Source of the DNA: Melioribacter sp051488665
GTDB taxonomy: Bacteria > Bacteroidota > Ignavibacteria > Ignavibacteriales > Melioribacteraceae
NCBI RefSeq assembly: GCF_051488665.1
Contig: NZ_JBPSEG010000003.1
Coordinates: 124,001 to 188,000, forward strand
Length of the DNA: 64,000 nucleotides
Direction: 5' to 3'
In this document: positions 8,381-17,317 of the stretch, one piece after another
How positions within the stretch are numbered: the first letter of the stretch is position 1
Layout: every line of letters begins with the position of its first letter
Program-made: the position numbers and the translations under genes
The notes under the pieces: model-generated
The model's database searches: none
Seen by the model: only the letters and a program-made list of their open reading frames with translations
Told to the model about the DNA's origin: nothing

Positions 8381-9619
8381 ATGCCATTGAGAAATCTATT
8401 TCTGGATTTCAACGCCTTCTTTGCCTCTTGCGAACAGCAGCAGTATCCTCATTTGAGGGGAAAACCCGTGGCGGTTGTTCCCGTTAAAGCCGATACTACA
8501 TGCTGCATTGCGGCAAGTTACGAAGCCAAAAAATACGGCATAAAAACCGGAACGCCCGTTTACGAAGCGAAAAAAGTCTGCCCCGATCTTCAAATTGTTC
8601 CGGCTCGTCACCGGATTTACATCGAATACCACGACCGCCTGATCGAAGCGATCGAATCGTGCATTCCGATCGACAAGGTCTATTCGATAGACGAAGTTTC
8701 GTGCACTTTGATCGGCAAACAGCAGGAGCCGGAAAACGCCGTTGCGCTGGCAAAAAAAATTAAAGAAACCATATATAAAAACGTAGGCAGATATCTCAGG
8801 TGCTCTATCGGATTGGCGCCGAATCAATATCTTGCCAAAACAGCCACCGACATGCAAAAGCCGGACGGCTTGGTCGTCATTCAAGAGAAAGATTTGCCGG
8901 ACATTTTATTCTCATTGAAATTAAATGATCTGGTGGGCATCGGCAGAAGAATGGAGCCGCGGCTCAGAAAATTCGGCATCGACACGGTCGAAAAATTATG
9001 CAAAGCGAGCAAATCCACTTTAAGAAAAGTATGGGGCGGAATAGAAGGCGAAAGGATGTATATGCAGCTCAGAGGCGAAATAGTCGAACGCCCTCCGACG
9101 CATCGCACGACGGTGGGACATTCGCACGTAATGTCCCCCGAATTCAGAAATAAAAACGGCGCTTACGCCGTACTGCATCGTTTGCTCCAGAAAGCGGCAA
9201 TCCGTTTACGATATATGCATTACACAGCGGGAACGATGTCGATAAAAGTTAAATACCTGAACGGCAAAAAATGGCGAAATGAAATTTCGTTTCCTCACAC
9301 TCAAAATACGTTGTCGTTTATCGAAGCATTCGAAAAGATGTGGAGTTTTTATCCGGAGACGCGCGAAAAGCCGATAGCAGTAGCAGTCACTCTTTATAAT
9401 CTGTTGCCCGAGAATCAATTTACGCTTTCATTTTTCGAAAATTACGAAAAGACCAAATCGTTACACAGCGCGCTCGATTTTCTGAATAAAAAATACGGTT
9501 ACGGCGCCGCCTATTTTGCGGGATCGCACAAAGCTATCAATTCCGCGCCAATGAGAATTGCCTTTACTCAGATTCCCAATGTAGAACTTGAAGACGACGA
9601 TATCGAGTCGAATCAATAA
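8381..9619 (+). CDS. Y-family DNA polymerase (DinB/UmuC-like)
   Basis: Translesion DNA polymerase. The palm begins LFLDFNAFFASCEQQ, supplying the first catalytic Asp (residue 9). The second carboxylate pair is in YSIDEVSC (near residue 108). The stretch DTTCCIAASYEAKKYGIKTG is the fingers/palm region. Helix-hairpin-helix-like LVGIGRRMEPRLRKFGI lies near 190, and a little-finger domain follows from about 235. The 412-aa length is normal. The DFN and IDEVSC motifs, rather than DMDAFFA and SIDEAYLD, place it in a Y-family branch distinct from classical DinB. No umuD, imuA or dnaE2 gene is next to it. Its stop overlaps the convergent amrB gene by 7 bp. Confidence 0.87.
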   Translation: MPLRNLFLDFNAFFASCEQQQYPHLRGKPVAVVPVKADTTCCIAASYEAKKYGIKTGTPVYEAKKVCPDLQIVPARHRIYIEYHDRLIEAIESCIPIDKVYSIDEVSCTLIGKQQEPENAVALAKKIKETIYKNVGRYLRCSIGLAPNQYLAKTATDMQKPDGLVVIQEKDLPDILFSLKLNDLVGIGRRMEPRLRKFGIDTVEKLCKASKSTLRKVWGGIEGERMYMQLRGEIVERPPTHRTTVGHSHVMSPEFRNKNGAYAVLHRLLQKAAIRLRYMHYTAGTMSIKVKYLNGKKWRNEISFPHTQNTLSFIEAFEKMWSFYPETREKPIAVAVTLYNLLPENQFTLSFFENYEKTKSLHSALDFLNKKYGYGAAYFAGSHKAINSAPMRIAFTQIPNVELEDDDIESNQ

Positions 9620-10428
9620 ACTACGGCAGAGAGATATCCCACAACTTCTTTCGAGTCGCCGGTAATATCGCCCGAATCGGTGCGCGCCAGCACCTTTGCA
9701 TTTTTTCTGTTAAGAAGATCCGCGCTTTTCATTAAACTTACAATCGCGCCTCCGCCGCAGGCTTCGCATCTGTTTTCTTCCAGGTCGTTTAAAAGTCCGT
9801 TATAGTCAAAATTATTTATACGGTCGACAATTATCGAGTCGAGTTTTTCGGCGATCTGTTTGGAATAATAATGCGAAAGGTCGGAGCTCGACACTATTAA
9901 AGTATTTTCATCGACAACCTTGCTCAAGCGCTCCGAAAGTTCGTCCACGAAAAGTTTGCTCTGGTCGCCCATTACAACAGGCAGCAACTTGAAATCTCCG
10001 AGGACGACCTGAAGGAACGGCAATTGAACTTCGACGGCATGTTCGCTTCTGTGTCCGTTGACGCCTTTAAAAATAATTTTGCTTCCTTCGGTAATTCTGT
10101 CCCTCATTTCCGTATCGATTTCGATTTCGCCCAATGGAGTACGATATGCGTCGCCGTCAAAGACGGAAATTCCGGGGAAGTATTCACGGTGGCTCGGAGA
10201 AATGACTACGACAGTTTCGTATTTTTTACCTTTAAGAAGTTTATAAGCCTTTGCCGCCGTTTGACCGGAATAGATATATCCTGCGTGCGGAGCCACAATT
10301 CCGTATAAATTATCCGGCGCTTCTTTTGTGCCGGCATTATCGAGCATTTCATTGATTTCGTCGGCAAGTTCTTCGGGCGCTGAAGGATAAAACATTCCCG
10401 CCACTGCGGGTTGTCTTACTTTTTTCAT
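9613..10428 (-). CDS. amrB: AmmeMemoRadiSam system protein B (MEMO1 family)
   Basis: MEMO family protein, structurally related to class III extradiol dioxygenases. Its bacterial role is unknown, but it is usually encoded with AMMECR1 and a radical SAM protein. The family start VRQPAVAGMFYPS, the histidines in APHAGYIYSG and GHRSEHAVEVQLPFL, and the SSSDLSHYY and CGGGAIV segments are all present. I set the start at 10428, where GGAGG lies just upstream. A longer reading adds 34 unrelated residues inside the preceding gene. The chosen ATG overlaps the amrA TGA by 4 bp (ATGA), indicating translational coupling. The radical SAM partner is not in this window. Confidence 0.9.
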   Translation of the reverse strand: MKKVRQPAVAGMFYPSAPEELADEINEMLDNAGTKEAPDNLYGIVAPHAGYIYSGQTAAKAYKLLKGKKYETVVVISPSHREYFPGISVFDGDAYRTPLGEIEIDTEMRDRITEGSKIIFKGVNGHRSEHAVEVQLPFLQVVLGDFKLLPVVMGDQSKLFVDELSERLSKVVDENTLIVSSSDLSHYYSKQIAEKLDSIIVDRINNFDYNGLLNDLEENRCEACGGGAIVSLMKSADLLNRKNAKVLARTDSGDITGDSKEVVGYLSAVVY

Positions 10429-10988
10429 TTTTCCTCCAACTCTTCTTCGCTGAACACATCTGCAGTAAAAGCGTAAAGATTGAGCTGTTTTACTTTCCAA
10501 TAGTCGGAAGGCAGACCCGCTTTTTGACAAAGAGCCTCGAGATATTGTTCCTTGTTCATATTATACTCGAGCGGCACCTGCGGCAGCAATAATCCGCGCC
10601 TTCCTTTTTCTTCCACAATCAGCCCGTGTTTGCCAAGTATTATATCGTCGTAGCTCGGCATTGGAAACGGCTCCGACAAAACGGAAACTTCGATATTAAT
10701 AAGAGGCAATTCGGAACGGCGAAGGGGCTCGAAGCGCGGATCGTTTTGAGCCGCATGGACCGCGGCTTCGCAGACAGTTTCGTACAACGGTTTATCGGAA
10801 GTTATATATCCGATACAGCCGCGCAGCATGCCGTTTTCGGTTAAAGTTACGAACGCTCCCGATTCTTTTTTGAGGGACGGATATTTTGTATAATCGCACT
10901 TGGGTAATTCTCCGCCGGTAAAAATCGATTCGATTGACTTCCTTGCCGCATTCAGCAAGACCCTCTTTTCATCTTTGCTCAGTTCCAT
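10425..10988 (-). CDS. amrA: AmmeMemoRadiSam system protein A (AMMECR1 domain)
   Basis: AMMECR1-domain protein of 187 aa with the family hallmark LRGCIGYI near residue 60. Further conserved pieces are AVHAAQNDPRF, IEVSVLSEP, GKHGLIVEEKGRRGLLLPQVP and an EYLEALCQKAGL segment. The biochemical function is not established. The fold is thought to act with MEMO proteins in a conserved three-part system. Here it directly follows a 271-aa unknown protein with no spacer and is coupled by a 4-bp overlap to amrB. The operon as a whole starts with tryptophanase. Confidence 0.9.
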   Translation of the reverse strand: MELSKDEKRVLLNAARKSIESIFTGGELPKCDYTKYPSLKKESGAFVTLTENGMLRGCIGYITSDKPLYETVCEAAVHAAQNDPRFEPLRRSELPLINIEVSVLSEPFPMPSYDDIILGKHGLIVEEKGRRGLLLPQVPLEYNMNKEQYLEALCQKAGLPSDYWKVKQLNLYAFTADVFSEEELEEK

Positions 10989-11804
10989 TTACCTCTCCAG
11001 TTTGTAAATATTCAAACCGTCTTTTTCTATCAGTAGTATCAAGTAATTCTTGTAAATAAAGAAAGAGTCCGTAAAAAGCGAACCGGCTTTTTTGTTTAAA
11101 ACTTCTTCAAAGAGCAAATTCCGATTTTCCAGATCGAGTATTCTGAAATAATTCGTAAAATATTCTTTGCCTTCGCGCAAGTGGTAATTAAACATCAATA
11201 AATTATCGAAGGTTGCGTATTCAATGTTTCCGTGAACATCGAGATCATTAAGATTTTCCCGAATGAGAGGCTTAAACTCCGATTCTTCAAAATCGAGTTT
11301 CGGAAAAACATAGTCGTTAAAATTGTTTAGCCGGTCGGCTTCCGTTCGGAGCGCGTTTATTTTCCGGTAGTCGTTTCCGATATCCTCAAGAATTTCGCCC
11401 GTCTTGTAATCGACGGTATAAAAGTATCTCTCATCGAATCCCTGTTTGAAACAATAGAGTTTTTCTTCGTGCGCAAAAAGGAATGAATATTCTTCGTTGT
11501 CCCACAGCGTTTCGGAAGTTTCGATATCGAAAGCCGTAATGCCTTTATGGTTCGGTAAATCGGGTTTGGGATATTTATGAAAATAAAGAATGTCTTTATA
11601 AATTGTTTCGATACCGACATAATATTTTTCCTGCAGCTGGAAATTTTCGAAAAGGGGGCTGCCTGTTTTCAAATCATAAGAATGGAAAGATACTTCTTTT
11701 GTGTCCTTGTCCCTCGATTCGAGCACCATGTAATCGCTTTCGGAAATAAGTATTCGCCATATTTGCCAGTTCGATTTTACCGTAAAATGTTTATTAAGAT
11801 TCAT
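10989..11804 (-). CDS. Hypothetical protein, possibly DUF4905-like beta-propeller
   Basis: Unrecognised 271-aa protein without signal peptide or membrane segment, so probably cytosolic. It contains repeated short beta units of the form F-Y-T-V-D-Y-K-T-G-E-I and F-D-I-E-T-S-E-T-L-W, typical of WD/PQQ-like propeller blades. About four or five can be seen between residues 40 and 265. From memory it may belong to the uncharacterised DUF4905 group of Bacteroidota/Chlorobi, but I cannot verify that. It sits between tryptophanase (13-nt gap) and AMMECR1 (no gap), clearly in the same operon. Confidence 0.7.
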   Translation of the reverse strand: MNLNKHFTVKSNWQIWRILISESDYMVLESRDKDTKEVSFHSYDLKTGSPLFENFQLQEKYYVGIETIYKDILYFHKYPKPDLPNHKGITAFDIETSETLWDNEEYSFLFAHEEKLYCFKQGFDERYFYTVDYKTGEILEDIGNDYRKINALRTEADRLNNFNDYVFPKLDFEESEFKPLIRENLNDLDVHGNIEYATFDNLLMFNYHLREGKEYFTNYFRILDLENRNLLFEEVLNKKAGSLFTDSFFIYKNYLILLIEKDGLNIYKLER

Positions 11805-11817
11805 GATTGTCTCCGCA

Positions 11818-13194
11818 TTAATTGACCGGTTCGAATCGCGCTGTAAAATGCCTCAGCATGGGAGCTTCGTAAATTATTTTATAGCCTTTTAATTTAGCGC
11901 GCTTATTAAACGTTTCGATAACCACTTCCGCGACGTAATCGATATGGCTTTGAGTATAAACGCGTCTGGGAATTGCAAGACGCACAAGTTCCATCATGGC
12001 GGGAATAAGCCTGCCGGTTTTCTTATCGTACTTGCCGAACATTACCGACCCGATTTCCACGCTTCTGATGCCGCCTTCGAGATAGAGTTCGCATACGATC
12101 GATTGCCCGGGGTATTGTTCAGGAGGTATATCGGGTAGAAATCTTTTAGCGTCGATATAGATGGCATGTCCTCCCGGCGGTTCGATAATCGGCACGCCGG
12201 CGGCGGTCAATTTTTCTCCGAGATATTCCGTGCTGCGGATACGATAACGGAGATAGTTTTCGTCCAATACTTCCTCCAGTCCCTGCGCAATCGCTTCGAG
12301 GTCTCTGCCGGCAAGTCCTCCGTACGTCGGGAAACCCTCGGTAACGATCAATAGATTTCTGCATTGCATTGCCAGATTGTCGTCGTCCATTGAAAGCCAT
12401 CCTCCGATATTAACAAGAGCGTCTTTCTTTGCGCTCATCGTAGTTCCGTCGGCGTACGAGAAAATTTCTTTAACAATCTCCCTAACCGACTTATTTGAAT
12501 ATCCCTCTTCTCTTTTTTTAATGAAGTACGCATTTTCGGCGAATCTGCAGGCGTCGAAAAAAAGCGGAATGCCGTAACGGTCGCATACTTTTCTTACCTG
12601 TTTGATATTTGCAAGCGACACGGGTTGACCGCCGCCTGAATTATTGGTAATGGTTATCATGACGAGCGGTATGTTTTCCTTTCCTTTCTCTTCGATAAAG
12701 GCGGTCAATTTTTCCACATCGAGATTGCCTTTAAATGGCGCAACAACTTCGGGCTTTTTGCCTTCTGGACAGAGCAGATCGACCGCTTCGGCGCCCGTAA
12801 ATTCGATATTTGCGCGCGTGGTGTCGAAAAATGTATTGCTGACAAAATATTTCCCCTCGCCGCCGAGAATAGAAAACAATATTTTTTCAGCCGCTCTTCC
12901 CTGATGAGTCGGAATTACATACTTGTTGCCTGTAATTTCTTTTACAGCCGATTCAAAACGGAAAAAGCTTCTGGCGCCGGCGTACGATTCGTCTCCCTTC
13001 ATAATGCCGCTCCACTGTTCGGAACTCATTGCCGAGGTGCCGCTGTCGGTCAGCAGATCAATTATAACGTCTTCCGCATTAATTAAGAAAGGATTGTATC
13101 CGGCGTCTTTCAGAATCTTTTCGCGCTCTTCTTTCGTTGTGAATTTGATCGGTTCTACCGTCTTAATTTTGAATGGTTCGATTATTGTTTTCAT
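11818..13194 (-). CDS. tnaA: Tryptophanase
   Basis: PLP-dependent beta-eliminating lyase that cleaves tryptophan to indole, pyruvate and ammonia. The family blocks DLLTDSGT, PTHQGRAAEK, SGGGQPVSLANI, FDACRFAENAYFIK, the PLP-lysine motif MSAKKDALVNIGG, EGFPTYGGLAGRD and the C-terminal LRHFTARF are all present. Two positions that separate tryptophanase from tyrosine phenol-lyase both read as tryptophanase: Asp in FFDTTR (Thr in TPL) and Ile in RSVEIGS (Arg in TPL). Overall wording elsewhere (SYADGTTMS, GGLAGRD) is closer to TPL. I start at the ATG at 13194, about 11 nt after AAGGA; a TTG three codons earlier is too close to it. No TnaC-like leader is evident. Confidence 0.88.
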   Translation of the reverse strand: MKTIIEPFKIKTVEPIKFTTKEEREKILKDAGYNPFLINAEDVIIDLLTDSGTSAMSSEQWSGIMKGDESYAGARSFFRFESAVKEITGNKYVIPTHQGRAAEKILFSILGGEGKYFVSNTFFDTTRANIEFTGAEAVDLLCPEGKKPEVVAPFKGNLDVEKLTAFIEEKGKENIPLVMITITNNSGGGQPVSLANIKQVRKVCDRYGIPLFFDACRFAENAYFIKKREEGYSNKSVREIVKEIFSYADGTTMSAKKDALVNIGGWLSMDDDNLAMQCRNLLIVTEGFPTYGGLAGRDLEAIAQGLEEVLDENYLRYRIRSTEYLGEKLTAAGVPIIEPPGGHAIYIDAKRFLPDIPPEQYPGQSIVCELYLEGGIRSVEIGSVMFGKYDKKTGRLIPAMMELVRLAIPRRVYTQSHIDYVAEVVIETFNKRAKLKGYKIIYEAPMLRHFTARFEPVN

Positions 13195-13425
13195 AACGAA
13201 CAAAATCCTTCTGAAATTATATGATTACCTTTTATCTCTAAATTACGAATATTCCCGATTTAAATGCCCGTACGTATTAAAAATTATTCCTTGCATATGC
13301 CGCCGTAAACCCTTATTTTTTTTGCAATAAATTATCCGGGGCACAATGTTACTATTCTAATTTCCCTTTTGGTAAAAGGATATCTTTAATCAATCAATAA
13401 ATTAACAACCAGAAGGAGCGTCAAT

Positions 13426-14253
13426 ATGGATGAAAAACAAGACAACCAGGTTCCTCAAATGAGTCCCGTCGAAGAAGAAGAGGAATTGGAATTCAGTCAT
13501 ACGGACAAACTTGTAGGAGTATTTTCGGAACCGGCAGCCACATTCGAAAAATTAAAAAAAGCCGGACCAAAGACAAGCGACTGGTTGATTCCGGTTCTCG
13601 TCGTTATCGTGGCGGCTATTTTATCGAATGTAATTATGATGAGCAATCCGGCTATCAAACTTTCGATTGTAGAAAAACAGATGGCTCAGATCGAAAAGAA
13701 TTTTGACGAAGCGGTTCAGAGCGGAAGAATGACGGAAGAACAGAAAGAAGCGCAGCTGGAACAAATCCGCGAAAGAATGGATCAGGGCGGTTCTATGACT
13801 ATCATTTTTACCGCCATTAGCATTGTATTTATTACGTTCATTACATTTTTCATTGTTGCCGGAGTTTATTTCCTCGTATGCAAATTCATGCTTAAAGGCG
13901 ACGGCACATTCAAGGATACGATGGCGGCATACGGTCTTCCTTATTACATAATCGTGATTCAAATTATTGCCATGGTAATAATTGCTTTGGTAACAAACAA
14001 GTTTATTACATCAACGAGTTTGGCGGCAATTCTGGAAATCGACAAATCGAAATTTCTCTATTTCCTTTTATCGAGAGTGGACGTCTTTTCAATCTGGTTT
14101 TACGCGGTCGTCAGTATAGCTCTCGCCAAAATGTTTAACTCGGAAAACACCGGAAAATATTTTGCGACGATTTTCGGTTTGTGGATCGGAGTAGGATTTA
14201 TATTCTGGTGGTTGGCGGCTAACGTGCCGTTCCTTGGATTCCTTCAGCAATAA
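13426..14253 (+). CDS. YIP1-family membrane protein
   Basis: Integral membrane protein with the Yip1 domain; the bacterial role is unknown. An acidic cytosolic N-terminus of about 25 residues precedes the family segment VFSEPAATFEKLKK. Five predicted membrane helices follow (about 55-72, 125-148, 178-195, 215-235 and 248-268), with a charged coiled loop in between (residues 82-120). The AAGGAG site sits 9 nt before the ATG. A single-gene unit ending in a clear terminator at 14262-14289. Confidence 0.83.
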   Translation: MDEKQDNQVPQMSPVEEEEELEFSHTDKLVGVFSEPAATFEKLKKAGPKTSDWLIPVLVVIVAAILSNVIMMSNPAIKLSIVEKQMAQIEKNFDEAVQSGRMTEEQKEAQLEQIRERMDQGGSMTIIFTAISIVFITFITFFIVAGVYFLVCKFMLKGDGTFKDTMAAYGLPYYIIVIQIIAMVIIALVTNKFITSTSLAAILEIDKSKFLYFLLSRVDVFSIWFYAVVSIALAKMFNSENTGKYFATIFGLWIGVGFIFWWLAANVPFLGFLQQ

Positions 14254-14261
14254 TTTTTCTA

Positions 14262-14289
14262 AGAGGCTGTAAATTCAAGTACAGCCTCT
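14262..14289 (+). terminator. Rho-independent terminator after the YIP1 gene
   Basis: A perfect 10-bp inverted repeat, AGAGGCTGTA / TACAGCCTCT, with an 8-nt loop is followed on the plus strand by CTTTTTAT-type sequence. On the minus strand the hairpin is followed by A-rich sequence, so it probably stops only the YIP1 transcript although priA ends 5 bp away. Confidence 0.8.
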
Positions 14290-14293
14290 CTTT

Positions 14294-16777
14294 TTATAAT
14301 ATGCTCTGCGGATCGATATCGACAATCAATGTTATATTTTTATGACGGGACAACCGGTTGAATTCGGTTAAAGCGTCGAAGAGCGCGGTTCTTAACAGTC
14401 TCCCCGCAGGGTCAAGATTTCTAAAACTTCTGACCAATATCTGGTACCGGTAAAATCCTTTTATCTTATAAATAATCGCTTCATTAGGCGGAGATATATT
14501 TACAACTTTTTTGTGTTTTGTCAGATATTTATGGAAATCGTTTGCCGCCGCCCGGGCTTTCCTTTCGTTTTTATCTTTAATTTCCACAAGCGCAATTCTT
14601 GTAAAAGGAGGATACTCGCCTTTCCTGCGCAATTTCAATTCTTCATCATAAAACCCGTAATAGTCATTTTCTATCACTTTCCGAAAAATAAAATTCTTCG
14701 AATTTTGCGTTTGAATTATAACCTCTCCTTTTTTGTCGCTTCTTCCGGCTCTGCCCGAGACCTGCGTTAAAAGTTGAAACGTCCTTTCGTCAGCTCGAAA
14801 ATCGGGTATCCACAAAGAAGTTTCCGCCGATACGACTCCCACCAGAGTTACATTCGAAAAGTCGAGCCCTTTGGAAACCATTTGGGTGCCTACCAGAATA
14901 TCGATTCTGCCGTTGCGGAAATCGTTTAATATTTCCGAGAGAGCGCCTTTTCTTGAAATCGAATCGGAATCGATCCGCTCTATTTTTGCGTTCGGGAAAT
15001 AAAACGCCAGTTCGTCCTCCACGCGTTGAGTTCCAGTACCGAAAAACTTCAACGACACCGAGCCGCAAACCGGGCATGCTTTCGGAACCGGCATTGAATT
15101 TCCGCAATAATGGCATTGCAAAATATTTTTGCTGATATGATGCACCATTGACACGGTGCAGTCTGTGCATGTAATTACTTCGCCGCAATCGTCGCAATAA
15201 ACCTGAGTTGCAAATCCGCGTCTGTTTTGAAGGATTATAACGTTCTCTTTTTTTTCAAGTCGTTTCCCAATTTCATCCAGTAACAGATTCGAAAATATGC
15301 CTTCCATTTTTTTCTTTTTCTTTTCTATTGTAACGTCGACCAATCTAATCTCGGGCAATTTCGCGTTGTCGATTCTTTCGGGAAGTTCAATCAATTTATA
15401 CTTGCCGTTCCGGGCATTGTACATGCTTTCGATTGAAGGCGTGGCAGAGCCGAGTACGACGGGACAGTCGTTAAATTTAGCGAGCATAACTGCGGCGTCC
15501 CGCGCGTTGTATTTCGGAGTCATGTCCGATTGCTTATAACTCTGGTCGTGCTCTTCGTCGACGACAATCAATCCGATATTTTTCAAAGGGACGAAAAGCG
15601 CCGAGCGAGGACCGATTACAATCTTATACTTGCCGGAAAGTATTCCCCGCCATGTGTCGTACCGCTCGCCGAGCGACATACGGCTGTGAAACACGGCAAT
15701 TTTGTCGTTGAATTTGTTATAGAAACGAGTGGTTATTTGAGGGGTCAAAGAAATTTCAGGAACAAGAATAATTACATTTTTTCCGTTCTTAAGCGTTTCG
15801 TCTGCAATTTCGATATAGACCTGCGTTTTGCCGCTTCCCGTAACGCCGTAAAGCAAGAACACGTCGAAACGCCCGCTCGAATTTTTTAACGCTTCTACCG
15901 CCTTTTGCTGATTAGCGCTCAGGGCAAGAATTTTCTTTTCTTCGGAATAATTTTCCTTAAAAGTTCTCTCTATTTCCTTTTCGTAGATTTCAACAATTCC
16001 TTTGGAAACTAGACTGTTTAATGCCGAGGAAGACGAGCCGGTTTTTTTCAAAATTTCCGCCGCGGGTTTGTCTTCCGCAGAAGAAAGAAGTTCGAGAAGA
16101 ATCAGCAGTTGTTTAGGCGCGGCTCTTTCGATTTCTGGCATTAAATCGTAAACGGCGTCTCTCGGCAATGCAAGCTTTACATATCTTGCTTTTTTGACCC
16201 TTACTTTTGCGTCTTCTATTTCGTTTAATATCGTAATCGCGCCCCGGCTTTCCAGATCTTTCAGAATCGAATAGACATTTTTATTCTTTATTATTTTCTG
16301 CAGGTAAGAAATATTAATCAGTTCTTTTTCCGCAAGCGCCGAAAGGATTTTTGCGCGAAGGGAATTCTTATTTTTTTCGCCGATTAAAAGAGAGCGGCAA
16401 ATTTCCCGGTCGGATACAATTTTTCTTTTTGATTCGACGTCCGTCCCGTAAGGTACGATTGTTTTCAAAGCTTCGCCAAGCGAACAGAGGTAGTAATCCG
16501 ACATCCATTTGAAAAACTCGAGCGTTTTCGAGTCGAAAATCGGTTCGTCGTCCAGTATATCGCTAAGCGCTTTAATCTTCGATTTGTCGGTAATGCCTGT
16601 GGAATTTTCATCAATCGATTCGCCAAGAGCAATTACAAAACCGGTAAGCACCCTTCTGCCGAAAGGCGCCACAACCCTGGCTCCGATTTTTACGTCCTTT
16701 TCCAGATGCCGGGGCACCGAATAAGTAAAACTGTTTCTGAAAGGCAACGGAAAAACAATCTGCGCGTACATATTCAC
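14294..16777 (-). CDS. priA: Primosomal protein N' (PriA replication-restart helicase)
   Basis: ATP-dependent 3'-5' helicase that loads the primosome at stalled forks. The N-terminal 3'-BD domain starts with AQIVFPLPFRNSFTYSVP. The helicase core has Walker A GVTGSGKTQVY (near residue 312), DEEH box VVDEEHDQSYKQ and motif III VVLGSATPS. The PriA-specific zinc region of eight cysteines (CDDCG, CTDC, CHYCG, CPVCG) lies near residues 530-575. Motifs V-VI follow (VGTQMVSKGLDF, QVSGRAGR). The length of 827 aa is typical. Other primosome genes are absent from the window. Confidence 0.95.
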   Translation of the reverse strand: MNMYAQIVFPLPFRNSFTYSVPRHLEKDVKIGARVVAPFGRRVLTGFVIALGESIDENSTGITDKSKIKALSDILDDEPIFDSKTLEFFKWMSDYYLCSLGEALKTIVPYGTDVESKRKIVSDREICRSLLIGEKNKNSLRAKILSALAEKELINISYLQKIIKNKNVYSILKDLESRGAITILNEIEDAKVRVKKARYVKLALPRDAVYDLMPEIERAAPKQLLILLELLSSAEDKPAAEILKKTGSSSSALNSLVSKGIVEIYEKEIERTFKENYSEEKKILALSANQQKAVEALKNSSGRFDVFLLYGVTGSGKTQVYIEIADETLKNGKNVIILVPEISLTPQITTRFYNKFNDKIAVFHSRMSLGERYDTWRGILSGKYKIVIGPRSALFVPLKNIGLIVVDEEHDQSYKQSDMTPKYNARDAAVMLAKFNDCPVVLGSATPSIESMYNARNGKYKLIELPERIDNAKLPEIRLVDVTIEKKKKKMEGIFSNLLLDEIGKRLEKKENVIILQNRRGFATQVYCDDCGEVITCTDCTVSMVHHISKNILQCHYCGNSMPVPKACPVCGSVSLKFFGTGTQRVEDELAFYFPNAKIERIDSDSISRKGALSEILNDFRNGRIDILVGTQMVSKGLDFSNVTLVGVVSAETSLWIPDFRADERTFQLLTQVSGRAGRSDKKGEVIIQTQNSKNFIFRKVIENDYYGFYDEELKLRRKGEYPPFTRIALVEIKDKNERKARAAANDFHKYLTKHKKVVNISPPNEAIIYKIKGFYRYQILVRSFRNLDPAGRLLRTALFDALTEFNRLSRHKNITLIVDIDPQSIL

Positions 16778-17025
16778 CGAGTTTATGATGTTGAAAAATA
16801 AAAAAAAGAGCGATTAAAAGAATAAATCATTGTCGAAATAAAGCCACATGTCCAATATCGTCAGGATACACAAGAATCTTTTTTTCTCAATTTTTATGCG
16901 TCGTTCGGGAAATTTTATCAATAGTAAAAAAAAACAAACAAAAATTTACCGCACTACCACAAAAACGAATGGCAAGGTTTTTGATAATTTTTCGCCGGTT
17001 ATTTTTCAATAAAGGAGAATTTATT

Positions 17026-17235
17026 ATGGTAATTACAGACGAATGCATCAGTTGCGCAGCCTGTGTGGACGAATGTGAAAACAACGCAATCTACAATGCA
17101 GGCGAAGAATACACAGTAAACGGAGAAACAAAAGCTCCTATTTCCGAAGATCATACATTTATTGCACCGGAATTGTGCAACGATTGCAAATCGTGCGTTG
17201 AAGTTTGCGCAGTAGACGCCATCGTTGAAGCTTAA
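17026..17235 (+). CDS. 4Fe-4S dicluster ferredoxin
   Basis: A 69-aa electron carrier with two CxxCxxCxxxC cluster motifs: CISCAACVDEC at the start and CNDCKSCVEVC near residue 50, separated by a loop of about 30 residues typical of Chlorobium-type 2[4Fe-4S] ferredoxins. In green sulfur bacteria such ferredoxins feed reductive carbon metabolism; here no partner oxidoreductase is adjacent. I chose the ATG at 17026 because AAAGGAGAA lies just before it. An upstream in-frame ATG would add an unlikely hydrophobic, basic stretch. Confidence 0.92.
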   Translation: MVITDECISCAACVDECENNAIYNAGEEYTVNGETKAPISEDHTFIAPELCNDCKSCVEVCAVDAIVEA

Positions 17236-17261
17236 ATAGATATCAATACTACCTCCTAAAC

Positions 17262-17293
17262 AAAAAAACCCGATTTTTCAATCGGGTTTTTTT
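17262..17293. terminator. Bidirectional terminator between ferredoxin and trxA
   Basis: The sequence has CCCGATT / AATCGGG arms around a TTTC loop, flanked by seven A on one side and seven T on the other. It gives a U-tract on both strands and serves the convergent ferredoxin and thioredoxin genes. Confidence 0.88.
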
Positions 17294-17317
17294 ATTCGTA
17301 ACGAGTAACTATGTATA

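Noticed and set aside
11818..13194. Annotation as tyrosine phenol-lyase
   Set aside because: The substrate-determining positions have Asp and Ile as in tryptophanase, not Thr and Arg as in tyrosine phenol-lyase.
13195..13425. A TnaC-like leader peptide upstream of tryptophanase
   Set aside because: The only reasonable short frame on the minus strand here (starting near 13295, about 17 codons) contains no tryptophan codon and has no good ribosome-binding site.
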